64,000 nucleotides of DNA from Mytilus trossulus (Eukaryota; Mollusca; Bivalvia; Mytilida; Mytilidae), in assembly GCF_036588685.1 (NCBI RefSeq), contig NC_086378.1:22173578-22237577 (forward strand), in the 5' to 3' direction. Under the pieces are notes generated by a model. It made no database searches and was not told the origin of the DNA. It saw only the letters and a program-made list of their open reading frames with translations. Made by a program: the position numbers and the translations under genes. Positions 37,760 through 48,075 of this stretch are shown here, one piece after another (position 1 is the stretch's first letter; each line of letters starts with the position of its first letter).

Positions 37760-38525
37760 ATTATTTACAAAAAAAAAACCAGTTACATTTTTTGACTTTG
37801 AAAAAAGGAATATTTTCCATAACTTGTACTCAAAACAATACTTATACTACATCCATAATATATTGTGATCACCGAGTCCGTTCGTTCTTCCGTCTTTTCA
37901 TATGTACCTCGATTCGTCCAACAATTGTTTTGTTGATTGTAGTATATCTTTTGTCGTTTTGTTCGTTTCTGCCAACCGCCTCGATGATTATATGGTCTTG
38001 GGATAGATTTCCAACCTGATCAAACCTTAGATAGGTATATGCTGCTTCATCGCTTAACACATGGCATTATAAATAAGACGTAAGACTGGTCGAATCGGAA
38101 TCAGAATATAATGTGTCCGGGTAGGCTGACATACGCATGTCTTCCTGCAGACTCTTACCTCGTGCACTCTGATTGGCTGAGCGGCGTATCGGTCTAATGC
38201 AAAGCAAGGTTCATATTCATACAACATTTACAGGTTCTAATCCTAAATAGACATTTGAATTGCTGCACGATGTTTGGAATCCATCTATCCTCATAATCCT
38301 CATCTGCCATGGCGTTGTCAGTTTGTCTTCGACTTATAGTTTGAATATCCAATATCCCATTGGTATGACTACATACTTTTTAAGGACATTTTCCTTAAAA
38401 TTGTTTCTTGGAATCTTCCTTTTCATCACATCGTTTTTTAAATTATAAAAAGTTTTACAAGTGTGATTACTTTTTGTTGTAAGTTATGCAAAAAGCAATC
38501 AATTAGGGGATAACTGTATTGTATT

Positions 38526-38645
38526 TTAAGCTCAGACGGCATCTATTGGGGATTTGATGGTCGCAAATTAAGTTTACGCGTTAGCGGAGACAGTAAACGG
38601 GTATTTGCGACCATCAAATCCCCAATTGATGCCGTCGGAGCTTAA
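38526..38645. repeat. Hairpin MITE-like element with ~40-bp arms
   Basis: The left arm TTAAGCTCAGACGGCATC...GGGGATTTGATGGTCGCAAAT (38526-38568) pairs with ATTTGCGACCATCAAATCCCC...GATGCCGTCGGAGCTTAA (38603-38645). There are only about two mismatches and a 34-base loop. It lies between genes A and B. Confidence 0.85.
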
Positions 38646-39043
38646 CATACAGTATTGTTATCTCCATCCTAATGAAACTGACAGAAAACAACGTTAAAAC
38701 ATATGTTTATAATTTGTCATATGCCGTTTGCGCTTGCGCGAACGTCCCATAGCATCAATTATAAATTGATGCCATGTAAATAAGTAACGTTATCCAATCA
38801 AAATGAACGTAACAAACGTTGTTGCATTAGAATCATTGACTGGCGGGCATAGTAATCTCAAAACATGGCGTATTACTTTCATTACTGATGGCAAAATTAC
38901 CAAATAGTGGGTCAGAAATTGTACAGACTAATTTCTGACAATCATGAAATTTTTTTAAAAAATCGATCTATACGAAAATATTTAATAAATTAATTGATTG
39001 AAATAATGGATGGATTTCAATAGAATTGAGCGAAACACACAGT

Positions 39044-42000
39044 TTAGTCATCAGAGTCACTTTCTGAAGAACGTCGAGGCCATCTTGGCAGTTTTCTCAT
39101 TGGCGGACTCCATGCTGGTCTTGTGTTTGACATAATATATCGAAGGTCAGGCAGTGTAGGTATTCCAATTACCCTGAAGTAGACAAGATTATCATTACTG
39201 TCACGGAGCTGTTCTAAGGCACTGGCTTTTAAGACTGTGTTCAGATATATACAAATTTATTATCAACAGTTCAAAATATACAGTTCAATTAATTTACATT
39301 GTTAATACAGAGACACGTCCATTCTCTTTCACTAACTCTCTCCAATTCTCCCGCATCTAAACATTCAGTCACTTTTATCATCACCAAGGCCCTGGCTACT
39401 TTCATGACTTTCTCACACATTAAATCGTCATTCATTTCCAGATCACACAAGTATAGGGACAGAATATAAACAAACAGAGACATAAACTATATCGCTTCTA
39501 ATTAGAAATGATTACAGTTAAAACACAGCTGCATCATACATTAAATTTAACGGTCAATCAGACAGTCTGCTAAAGTTCACTAAAGCAATAAATTTACAAA
39601 TACTTAACACTCTTATACTATAGGAAGTTAATGAAGGCAATTAAATACTGATCTGAGATAAGAATTAAATATGCAAAGTTTCACCCTATGACATACCTCC
39701 CCAATTAACTGTGGCGTCCCGACACACAAGCACACTCTTATTCATACATGGTATAAGTATATACATACACAATATTATTATAATTTTTTTTTGTTTTAAC
39801 TATTATTTTTTTTAACATATTTAAACAAAGTCAACGTCTATATATACATTGTTCTTAATATATGAAAGTCATTTATAATGGCAAAATCTTTAATTGGGTC
39901 TGTCAAAATAATGTTCTCTAATCTCTTAGACTCATTTCGCGATCGAATTATATCTAAAATTTTCACCATTTTATTGTCGGATCAATGTTCGGACCAATAT
40001 CTCTTTCATCTGTAATGGGCCTATCATCAGGATCAACAAATTGTTTTATACGATTAACATGTACCTGTACAGTTTGTAATATGCGGACACATCACTGCAT
40101 CTACTGATAGTACGGGATCACGGCAAATTATTACGAAAAACGGAGTCTCCTCTTGCATACTTTCGTGAAACAAAGTTCTGTAAGCGAACAAAACAAAAGG
40201 AATAAAGGTATCTCAATCACGCTGGTGTCCACTAACATCCATTGATAACATTGCAGTTAATGTTCTGTTAAACGTTCCAATACTAGTAAGCCATCGGTTT
40301 CAGGCTGGTAGGCTGTTCTTTATAAGTTTACAAATTTCTTTCATAATGCTTGATCGAAAGTTTTTAATTGTCTTGGAGCCCAATGACGCCAAACAACTTT
40401 AATACGGTAAACATTTTCATAAACACAATAAAATTTTCTAAACCTACGTTGCATGAAAAAGCACACAGAACATCTAATCCTACAACACACGGATACAAAC
40501 AATTTCTAGCTACATAAACATAATACACAAAATCACACTTATTTTCCAAAACACTGACTGTTGATTCCATATCAACTAACATTAGACACTATTCACATTT
40601 ACTCATCATCTTCTGATTTTGGCGACACAAAAACTTCGGATTTGAATAACATGTAATACCATTTTACATTAGAACATCTGAAACAATCTTGGCGAGACAA
40701 GAATTTTCAGTACTAATTTTCACATCAATAAGAACAGACGTCATGACAGACCAATTTCCAAAATTTCTATTTCCAAATTTTCTTTTTCATTATCTGAAAT
40801 AACCTTCATTCAGAACAGACGTCGCGACAGACGAATTTCCAAATTTGTATTTTCACAACAGGATTCATTTCCTTTTCCTTTACATCATCTGACATAAGCG
40901 TCATTCGGAACAGACGTCGCGACAGACGAATTTCCGAAATTCCATATTCAGTAGTAAATTCCACATCATTCAGAACAGACGTCGCGATAGACGAATTTCT
41001 GAAAGTTCTATTTTCACATACATGTACATAGGATAATCCACATGCCATATATTTCTTCTGCCTTCCCTTTCGCTAAGGAAGCAGGCTAGCTTCAAGTTTA
41101 TTGTTATTGTTGCAATCTCTTCCGATATACTTTTTCCTCCTTTAGGTAGCATTTTGAAGAGTAAACAGTTAAGTCCAAAATGTTAAATTAAAATCCAAAA
41201 TAAATAAATCAATAAATCCCGCCGCTGGCCACCATAATGTCACGGAGCTGTTCTAAGGCACTGGCTTTTAAGACTGTGTTCAGATATATACAAATTTATT
41301 ATCAACAGTTCAAAATATACAGTTCAATTAATTTACATTGTTAATACAGAGACACGTCCATTCTCTTTCACTAACTCTCTCCAATTCTCCCGCATCTAAA
41401 CATTCAGTCACTTTTATCATCACCAAGGCCCTGGCTACTTTCATGACTTTCTCACACATTAAATCGTCATTCATTTCCAGATCACACAAGTATAGGGACA
41501 GAATATAAACAAACAGAGACATAAACTATATCGCTTCTAATTAGAAATGATTACAGTTAAAACACAGCTGCATCATACATTAAATTTAACGGTCAATCAG
41601 ACAGTCTGCTAAAGTTCACTAAAGCAATAAATTTACAAATACTTAACACTCTTATACTATAGGAAGTTAATGAAGGCAATTAAATACTGATCTGAGATAA
41701 GAATTAAATATGCAAAGTTTCACCCTATGACATTACTTAACATCATTATGCATTTGCCATATATACATGTCATATCATTTACCTTGACTGATTCTAAAGA
41801 AACAGGAGGTAGTTGTATTTCAAGTGTTCAAGTGTTCAATTCTTTTTTTTATTTTATTTGATCGCGCTAAAACATAGAGTAAGTCTAAGGTTTGTTTATC
41901 AACTGAATAGCATTAATAACAATAGGTCTGGGAACACAGTTACAATCCCATTGGGACAGTACGTGTGGTACTTGCCATTTCTTTTATACATTTAATACAA

Positions 42001-45000
42001 ATGTATTTCTTCATGATTTATGCCTCAAATAGCAAGTATAGGGATGAAATTACACTGTACAAGAATTGTGGGTCATGAATTTTAAAGTTAATTAGTGATT
42101 TGGTCCAGCTGAAAAAGGTTATATATAAGGAAGCTATCAAAAAATTTCCAACGGGCCCCCTTAACATGAAATTGTCCATATTTTGAGTTAGAGCCGATGA
42201 TTTATATATAACTTGTCCCAAAAGTAGTACAACATACTGTAAAAAAAATATTGAGAAAGCGCAGGTGGGATTTATTTTTTATTTTATTATTTTAAACCAG
42301 AGTGCCTACACGACCTTAATTGTTTATAGCTATTATAGTTTAATTTTCTTTGAAATGGAAAACGTATCGTGTACCGGTGGATTTAATTTAACAAAAAATA
42401 AAACCACAAAACAACGCACAAAAGCTTTATTGTTTTGTACTTTTAACTTTTGTTTAAGCTTTTATTGTAATACATTTGTATGCTTGACCTTTTGGGTCTT
42501 GTACCTGTTACGTAATATTAAATGATTTATCTTTAATCATGCACTCTTTATCTTATGACAAATTGCTCGGTATATAATACTTACATTTGACAGCGTCCTA
42601 ACACGGTATCCACTACAAAAAAGGATCCCATCTTTCTTGTATGGTGGTGACAATGATGATCTTTTGGTGCCAGTGCTGTCTGCCTGAAGGTGACTTCTGG
42701 ATTGTACTTTCTGTTAAAATTAAATTGAAAAATTAGTGTAAAACGGCAGAAAAACTGTAGCATTATTTGCTAAAATATTGAGAACCCAATGCAAGTTAGT
42801 GCTAAAAATATTGAGCCTTACCTCAAAATAGAGATGTTTAACACATTTTACATACAAAAAAGTTATGCTTTTGTTATTTATTATCAAAACTGAGCGCAGG
42901 CCCCCTCCCTCCCCTATGTTAGATGCAATGATAAATGTTTTAACATATAGATTAAATTGGTTATCAGTCTATATCAGAACATACTTTGATCTTCTATTGT
43001 AAATAAATAAAAAAATGAATTCACGTTTTCAAATGTATGAAGGGAGACATATGTTGTTGTCAACTACATGTTTCGGTATGGTTATAAAATGTGTCATTAA
43101 AATGCATTTTTCGTAGGATCTATGTTTTGATTTTACCGTGTTTTTAGGATGCAAAATATTCCAAAAAACTATTTAAATGATTGACGCATCAATCGAATTT
43201 GTTTGAATTAAATTTCTAACTGGGGAATAACCCTCCACCCGTTTATAAAGAAAAAACAACTATATTTTCTTTTTGATTATACATTTTCATTTAACATTAA
43301 TTCTCTAGTACTTACCTGGTTAATAATTCATAAACTGGAGAATGTCTTCCTGGAGCCCATGGATTGCTCTGCTTTTCTTGGACAGGTTTCTGGTTAACTA
43401 TCCTGTAAGCATTTTAACAAAAAGATCATACAGAATTCAAAGTTTGAATAAATTAGCATTTAAACAAAAATGAAAAGTGTATGATTTTGGGACAAGGCAT
43501 TCAACCTAAAACTTTTCATTTACATGTTTAACTTGCGCTTGTGTATAAATCTAAGAACGCCTTTCAAGTTTGTGCACTTGTTTTTCATTTGATTACTACT
43601 GAAGGCTTAACTATTGCAATTTACGTTAGGCTTGTTAATTCCATGGTGCCATTTGGGTCTCTTGTGAATTATCCAAAGTTGTCTCATTGGTAATTATACC
43701 ACATCTCTTTTTTTGTATTTATTAAAATGCAAATGAGACATCGCAGCTTAAGTCATACATTTTTATGATTTTGTTGCAAAAAATATATCTGCAAGGAGAC
43801 ATTTATTTTATTAAACAAAAGTCGGCTTTTCACATTTAAAGAGCGTAAAGGATGTATCTGTTACAAAATTTTATGCATTTCAGGAATAATATATCAAAAT
43901 GTCATAAATTTGTATAATGGATCAGCAATTAAATCTGAAATAATGTATCAGTGTTTTATGCATTACTTACATTTCACATTTTCCATCATCTAATGTAACA
44001 ACGAACGAGCCTTTCTCATATCGTGAATTAAATTCCGGACAAGGTTTCATATTTTGATGTGCACTCAATACAGGTTTTGGCGTATGTTCTATTGCAAGCT
44101 CTGTATTTGTCATTTCGTTACCACCCGTTAACATTAAATTGTTATCTGTATAAAGAATAGGTTCTGGCGTGATTTCTGGTGCTAGCTCTGTATTTGTCGC
44201 TTCCTTACCACCCGTTAACATTAAATTGTTATCTGTATATAGAATATGTTTTGGCGTAGGTTCTGGTGCGAGCTCTGTATTTGTCATTTTCTTGCCACCC
44301 GTTAACATTAAATTGTTATCTGTATATAGAATTGGTTTTGGCGTAGGCTCAGGTGCAAGCTCTGTATTTGTCGCTTCCTTACCACCCGTTAACATTAAAT
44401 TGTTGTCTATATATAGAATAGGTTTTGGCGTAGGTTCAGGTGCAAGCTCTGTATTTTTCGCTTCTTTTACACCCGTTAACATTAAATGGTTATCTATATA
44501 TAGAATGGGTTTTTGCGTAGGTTCTGGTGCAAGCTCTGTATTTGTCGCTTCCTTACCACCCGTTAACATTAAATTGTTATCTATATATAGAATAGGTTTC
44601 GGCGTAGGTTCTGGCGCAAGTTCTGTATTTGTTGCTTCCTTAGCGCCCGTTAACATCAAATTATCATCTCTAATGAGAATCGGTTTTGGCGTAGTTTCTG
44701 TATGTGGAGTTTTAATCAGTAAATTATCATCTTTTATAAGAATTGGAATCGGTATATTTGTGTTCGTTGGAAATTGACTCAAGATACCATTTCCATTGGT
44801 TTGTACTGGTTCTATTAATACACCGCTATTTAACATAGGTCCAAATGTAGTAGCATCAGATGGAGATCCTAGTGATTCTCCAACGACTGGTTTTACGGCG
44901 GCTGATTTCAATTGCACTACATTATGTCCGACAGAAGAAAGAACAGATGCGACATCGGATATCCCTGTCGCAGCGCAATGAATGTTCCATACATCTGTTA

Positions 45001-45324
45001 AAATACAAACAAATTATTATTTAGTGTGATGTTTGTACTATCTATACTTCCTCGTGCAAATAGTTATAGTTTAATGTAACCTTTTATCTAAATGTACAAA
45101 GGTACACGTATATTTTAATTAACATCTTTTAAATTTCTTATTATGACAATAACTCTTACTCTTACTCGAATTCCTAATCAATTAACTTTTTCAAAGCGCA
45201 ACACTGAATTAAAAAAAATCATCAATGCATTTATAAAAAAAATAATCATAAGAATTGTTTTGTTGTATTTTATCGAAAATTACTTACATGAAATTAAAAC
45301 AATAAATAAAACTGATATCTTCAT
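39044..45324 (-). CDS. Secreted repeat and Cys-module protein, gene B
   Basis: Five exons, transcribed leftward: 45288-45324, 43971-44994, 43316-43402, 42585-42710, 39044-39173; phases 1,2,2,2 join exactly; 467 residues. Exon 1 encodes MKISVLFIVLIS, completing a signal peptide with VWNIHCAA. Exon 2 holds seven 29-residue repeats (core LMLTGGKEATNTELAPE, residues 112-314), then module 1: Cys331-Pro, 20 residues, Cys352-Glu. Exon 3 is a linker (IVNQKPVQEKQSNPWAPGRH). Exon 4 has module 2: Cys403, 19 residues, Cys423-Gln. Exon 5 is Pro/Arg-rich and ends RRSSESDSDD, a possible casein-kinase-type tail. Both module exons end AT|GTAAGT, so reading through meets TAA at once: a retained intron 4 would give a 425-residue form. 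A young Gypsy copy occupies intron 4. Exons 1-4 are strong, exon 5 moderate. Role unknown; extracellular by signal peptide. Confidence 0.72.
39199..39693 (-). repeat. LTR (3' LTR of the Gypsy copy)
   Basis: 495 bp, TGTCACGGAGC...CACCCTATGACA on the + strand, same as 41238-41732. It contains the same 64-codon chance frame in both copies. Confidence 0.93.
40080..40600 (-). pseudogene. Gypsy protease and integrase remnants
   Basis: At 40582-40364 the frame MLVDMESTVSVLE...LYPCVVGLDVL resembles a Gypsy protease with the catalytic Asp-Thr-Gly altered to Asp-Met-Glu. Just beyond, about 40330-40085 translates, across several stops, into pieces such as DTFIPFVLFAYRTLFHES. These match the end of a Gypsy integrase core. 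Nothing of RT/RNase H lies between them, so a large deletion joined the two. Confidence 0.7.
40725..41005 (-). repeat. Repeats around a GTCGCGAC palindrome
   Basis: CAGACGTCGCGACAGACGAATTTC or a close variant occurs at about 40735, 40807, 40909 and 40976, spaced 65-100 bp apart, inside the Gypsy interior. The two short - strand frames here repeat the peptide EIRLSRRLF. Confidence 0.75.
41238..41732 (-). repeat. LTR (5' LTR of the Gypsy copy)
   Basis: 495 bp, no difference from the other LTR seen by eye. It is followed on the right by the TTAC target duplication. Confidence 0.93.
43640..43725 (-). repeat. GATGTGGTATAATTACC SINE-like element
   Basis: TGCCATTTGGGTCTCTTGTG...AGTTGTCTCATTGGTAATTATACCACATCTC is an inverted relative of the element at 10210. 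It lies in intron 2 of gene B. Confidence 0.55.
44087..44695 (-). repeat. Seven-copy 87-bp coding repeat in gene B
   Basis: Each unit encodes 29 residues: [P/T]TPKPILY[I/T]DNN, then LMLTGGKEATNTELAPE. Changes between copies keep the frame and are mostly amino-acid replacements (NNL/NHL, KEAT/KKMT/NEMT). Partial units flank both ends. Each unit has about five acidic residues and a TPKP motif but no cysteine. The opposite strand is open over the array (44169-44777) only because of the repeat. Confidence 0.93.
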
Positions 45325-46689
45325 TATGCTGTGTGTTATTTCTTATACTTCTACTGTTTAACTTTTAAGTTTATATATATATGATCCCGATATGGTGATT
45401 ATTAATTATAATATTGAATCAGCGTCATAGCGGGAAGTAAATATTCCTACCTAGTTAGTCGGCGGACACGTCTTGTCATAGTTTGATTGATGGGAAACAT
45501 CGGGACAAATGTGTATTGCGCACTTCGAGAACTGTGGTGTTTATCATACAATAAGAAAATGACCAAACACTGAAATCTAGTGTAAAATGTTATTGAAAAT
45601 TAATTGTCTACATTTACAATACACATGTTTTAGTGGGATGAAATATTTCTTTTCTCTCTACATGATGTGCATGGGCTGAGTTATAGTCTAAAATTATGCA
45701 AATTTAATAAAAAAAAAAAAAAAAAAAAAGGGCAATGTTCTATCTCTGTCTAAAATAATGCAAATTTTATAAAAAAAAATAAAATAAAAAAAAAGGACAA
45801 AATCTCTGCTATTGCATCAGTTTCATTTGACAAGTGCATTTAGACTCAAATTAGACTAATTGAGTTAGAAAAAGATGGATGTGACCCCATTTCGAGGCGA
45901 TATTTGTGTCATAAAAAAAGACTAAAATAACGCGTAAAAGCAAGAATTTTGTAACTTATGCAAACGCGTCCATGTAAATGAGACAATGCGTGACGGTAAT
46001 TACCGATGAAAATAAATAAACAATGACAAATAATAAGATGACATACTTTGATTTTTTTGAGGGATGATTGTAAAAGAAATTTGATTTTAATAGCAAATAT
46101 ATAAGTGGGTTTATTTACGATGGTGTTTTTTTCTATTTGTGTAAACTACAGGCACTATAAAGATGACCATCCTGTTATGATTGAAATGGCGGTGACGAAC
46201 TGTTTCATGAAATTAGAATTGACCATAACAATTTTTGTTGTTATTTTAACACAACAACAAAATATTACGTCATCGATACGGATGAAAATCAGAAATTTTA
46301 TTTTCCGTCCTCAACTTACCTTTTAGATAAATAAGAAAATACACTGTCTTACAAAAAAAACACATTTCTTCAATTGAATGAGAAAACACAAGCATTAAGA
46401 AATGATTATAATCCATAGGAATCAACACTTAAAAGTGGGGGAAAGCAAAAACCTCTTTTGCCTTGCAATAACGTCTCTTCGAGCCAGCTGACAAAGGTTC
46501 AAAATATATGTATAACAACGGCACAATACTAATTGCAATTGAAGCTGAGCTTATATTGGAGATTGTATTAAAAAAAGTTGTTGGAGAATTGAAAAAAAAA
46601 TACATTGTCATGTTACAAAATTTTCAAAAATACCAAAAACACATATTAACTACCGTAATGTAGGAAAAAATTATTAACTTTCAAAAATG
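45325..46689. other. Upstream of gene B, no gene seen
   Basis: AT-rich, with A-rich tracts at 45709-45729 and 45770-45794. It should contain the gene B promoter. I see no firm TATA box; a short run of TATATATAT lies at 45373-45381, about 50 bp before the start codon. Confidence 0.4.
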
Positions 46690-48075
46690 AATCTCATAAA
46701 ATTGAGAATGGAAATGGGGAATGTGTCAAAGAGACAACAACCCGACCAAATAAAAAAACAACAGCAGAAGGTCACCAACAGGTCTTCAATGTAGCGAGAA
46801 ATTCCCGCACCCGGAGGCGTCCTTCAGCTGGCCCCTAAACAAATATATACTAGTTCAGTGATAATGAACGCCATACTAATTTCCAAATTGTACACAAGAA
46901 ACTAATATAAAAATAATACAAGACTAACAAAGGCCAGAGGCTCCTGACTTGGGACAGGCGCAAAAATGCGGCGGGGTTAAACATGTTTGTGAGATCTCAA
47001 CCCTCCCCCTATACCTCTAACCAATGTAGAAAAATAAACGCATAACAATACGCACATTAAAATTCAGTTCAAGAGAAGTCCGAGTCTGATGTCAGAAGAT
47101 GTAACCAAAGAAAATAAACAAAATGACAATAATACATAAATAACAACAGACTACTAGCAGTTAACTGACATGCCAGCTCCAGACTTCAATTAAACTGACT
47201 GAAAGATTATGATTTCATCATATGAACATCAGGCACAATCCTTCCCGTTAGGAGTTTAGTATCATACCATCATAACATATATGAGAAGAACATAACCCGT
47301 GTCATGCCAACAACTGTTTTTAGAATAAATGTTTTTAGTTCCGACGCAAAGACCTTATCAGTGACTCAATATTAACGCCAAAATATGCAATCTTTAATGA
47401 CTTGACAACAGTATCGTAATTATATCCCTTCTTAATCAGTCTATTTAAAGGTTTTGTAAGTTTCTGAGGTGAATACTGACACCTTTGTGCTTTATAAAGA
47501 ATATTTCCATAAAAAATTGGATGTGAAATACCTGAACGTATAAAAAGTCTGCATGTTGAGCTATATTTACGAATGATGTCTTTATACCGATGATAAAATT
47601 TAATAAAAGTTTTGACTAGTTTGTGATATCGAAAACCCTGGTGTAATAATTTTTCAGTAATACATAAATTTCTCTCGTTAAAATCTAAAACATTGTTACA
47701 AACACGAGCGAATCGTACAAGTTGAGATATATAAACACCGTAAGATGGTGACAAGGGAACGTCACCATCTAAAAACGGATAATTAACGATAGGAAATGAA
47801 AAATCATCCCTTTTATCATAATTTTTAGTATTCAGCTTTCCGTTAGTGATATAGATATCAAGATCGAGGAAAGGGCAGTGGTCATTATTAGTATTAGCTT
47901 TATTTAAAGTAAGTTCAGCAGGATAAATTTCATTAATATACATACTGAAGTCGTCATTATTGAGAGCCAAAATATCATCCAAATATCTAAAAGTATTATT
48001 AAATTTGTTTATCAGATGATGTTTTGATGGGTCTTTGCTTATTTTTGTCATCTCGTACATCATGTACATTGTAAT
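46690..48075 (-). mobile_element. RT-A retroelement, 5'-truncated
   Basis: Read leftward: the C-terminal part of a reverse-transcriptase frame (48069-47335), then a roughly 640-bp 3' tail ending at ATTTTATGAGATT near 46690. It is truncated just before the catalytic motif. Further tail-only copies at 30005, 59437 and 7592 share this 3' end, the pattern expected of target-primed reverse transcription. Confidence 0.8.
47335..48069 (-). pseudogene. Reverse transcriptase C-terminal part (RT-A)
   Basis: 244 residues without an interruption. The YLDDIL motif near residue 32 is the catalytic Tyr-x-Asp-Asp box. It is followed by FLDLDIYI, NYDKRDDFSFPIVNYPFLDG, YGVYISQLVRFARVC and a basic end (SLIRSLRRN). 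The N-terminal palm and fingers and any endonuclease are absent. From the motif order it belongs to a lineage of reverse transcriptases common in aquatic invertebrates. I cannot place it firmly between Penelope-like and other non-LTR groups. Confidence 0.8.

Larger units (their letters stand above)
39199..41732 (-). mobile_element. Young, internally deleted Gypsy LTR element
   Basis: Direct 495-bp LTRs lie at 39199-39693 and 41238-41732 and look identical by eye. Each is TG...CA-bounded, and the element is flanked by TTAC on both sides (39195-39198, 41733-41736). On the - strand the order is 5' LTR, a TGGTGGCCAGCGGCGGGA stretch that may be the primer site (41233-41216), a protease remnant, an integrase remnant, and a GGGGAGG polypurine tract at 39701-39695 touching the 3' LTR. 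The 1544-bp interior has lost most of gag and all of RT/RNase H. The copy must have moved in trans and recently. It lies in intron 4 of gene B. Confidence 0.92.

Noticed and set aside
37869-38060. 63-codon - strand frame (LSDEAAYTYLRFDQVGNLSQ...)
   Set aside because: Reads smoothly but has no splice partner or family I recognise. It sits beside the gene A end and looks like part of an interspersed repeat.
39289-39483. 64-codon - strand frame repeated exactly at 41328-41522
   Set aside because: It lies wholly within the LTR; its duplication reflects the LTR pair.
44169-44777. 202-codon open frame on the + strand
   Set aside because: Antisense to the 87-bp coding repeat of gene B. It is open only because the unit is a multiple of three, and it has no start context or conservation independent of the repeat.
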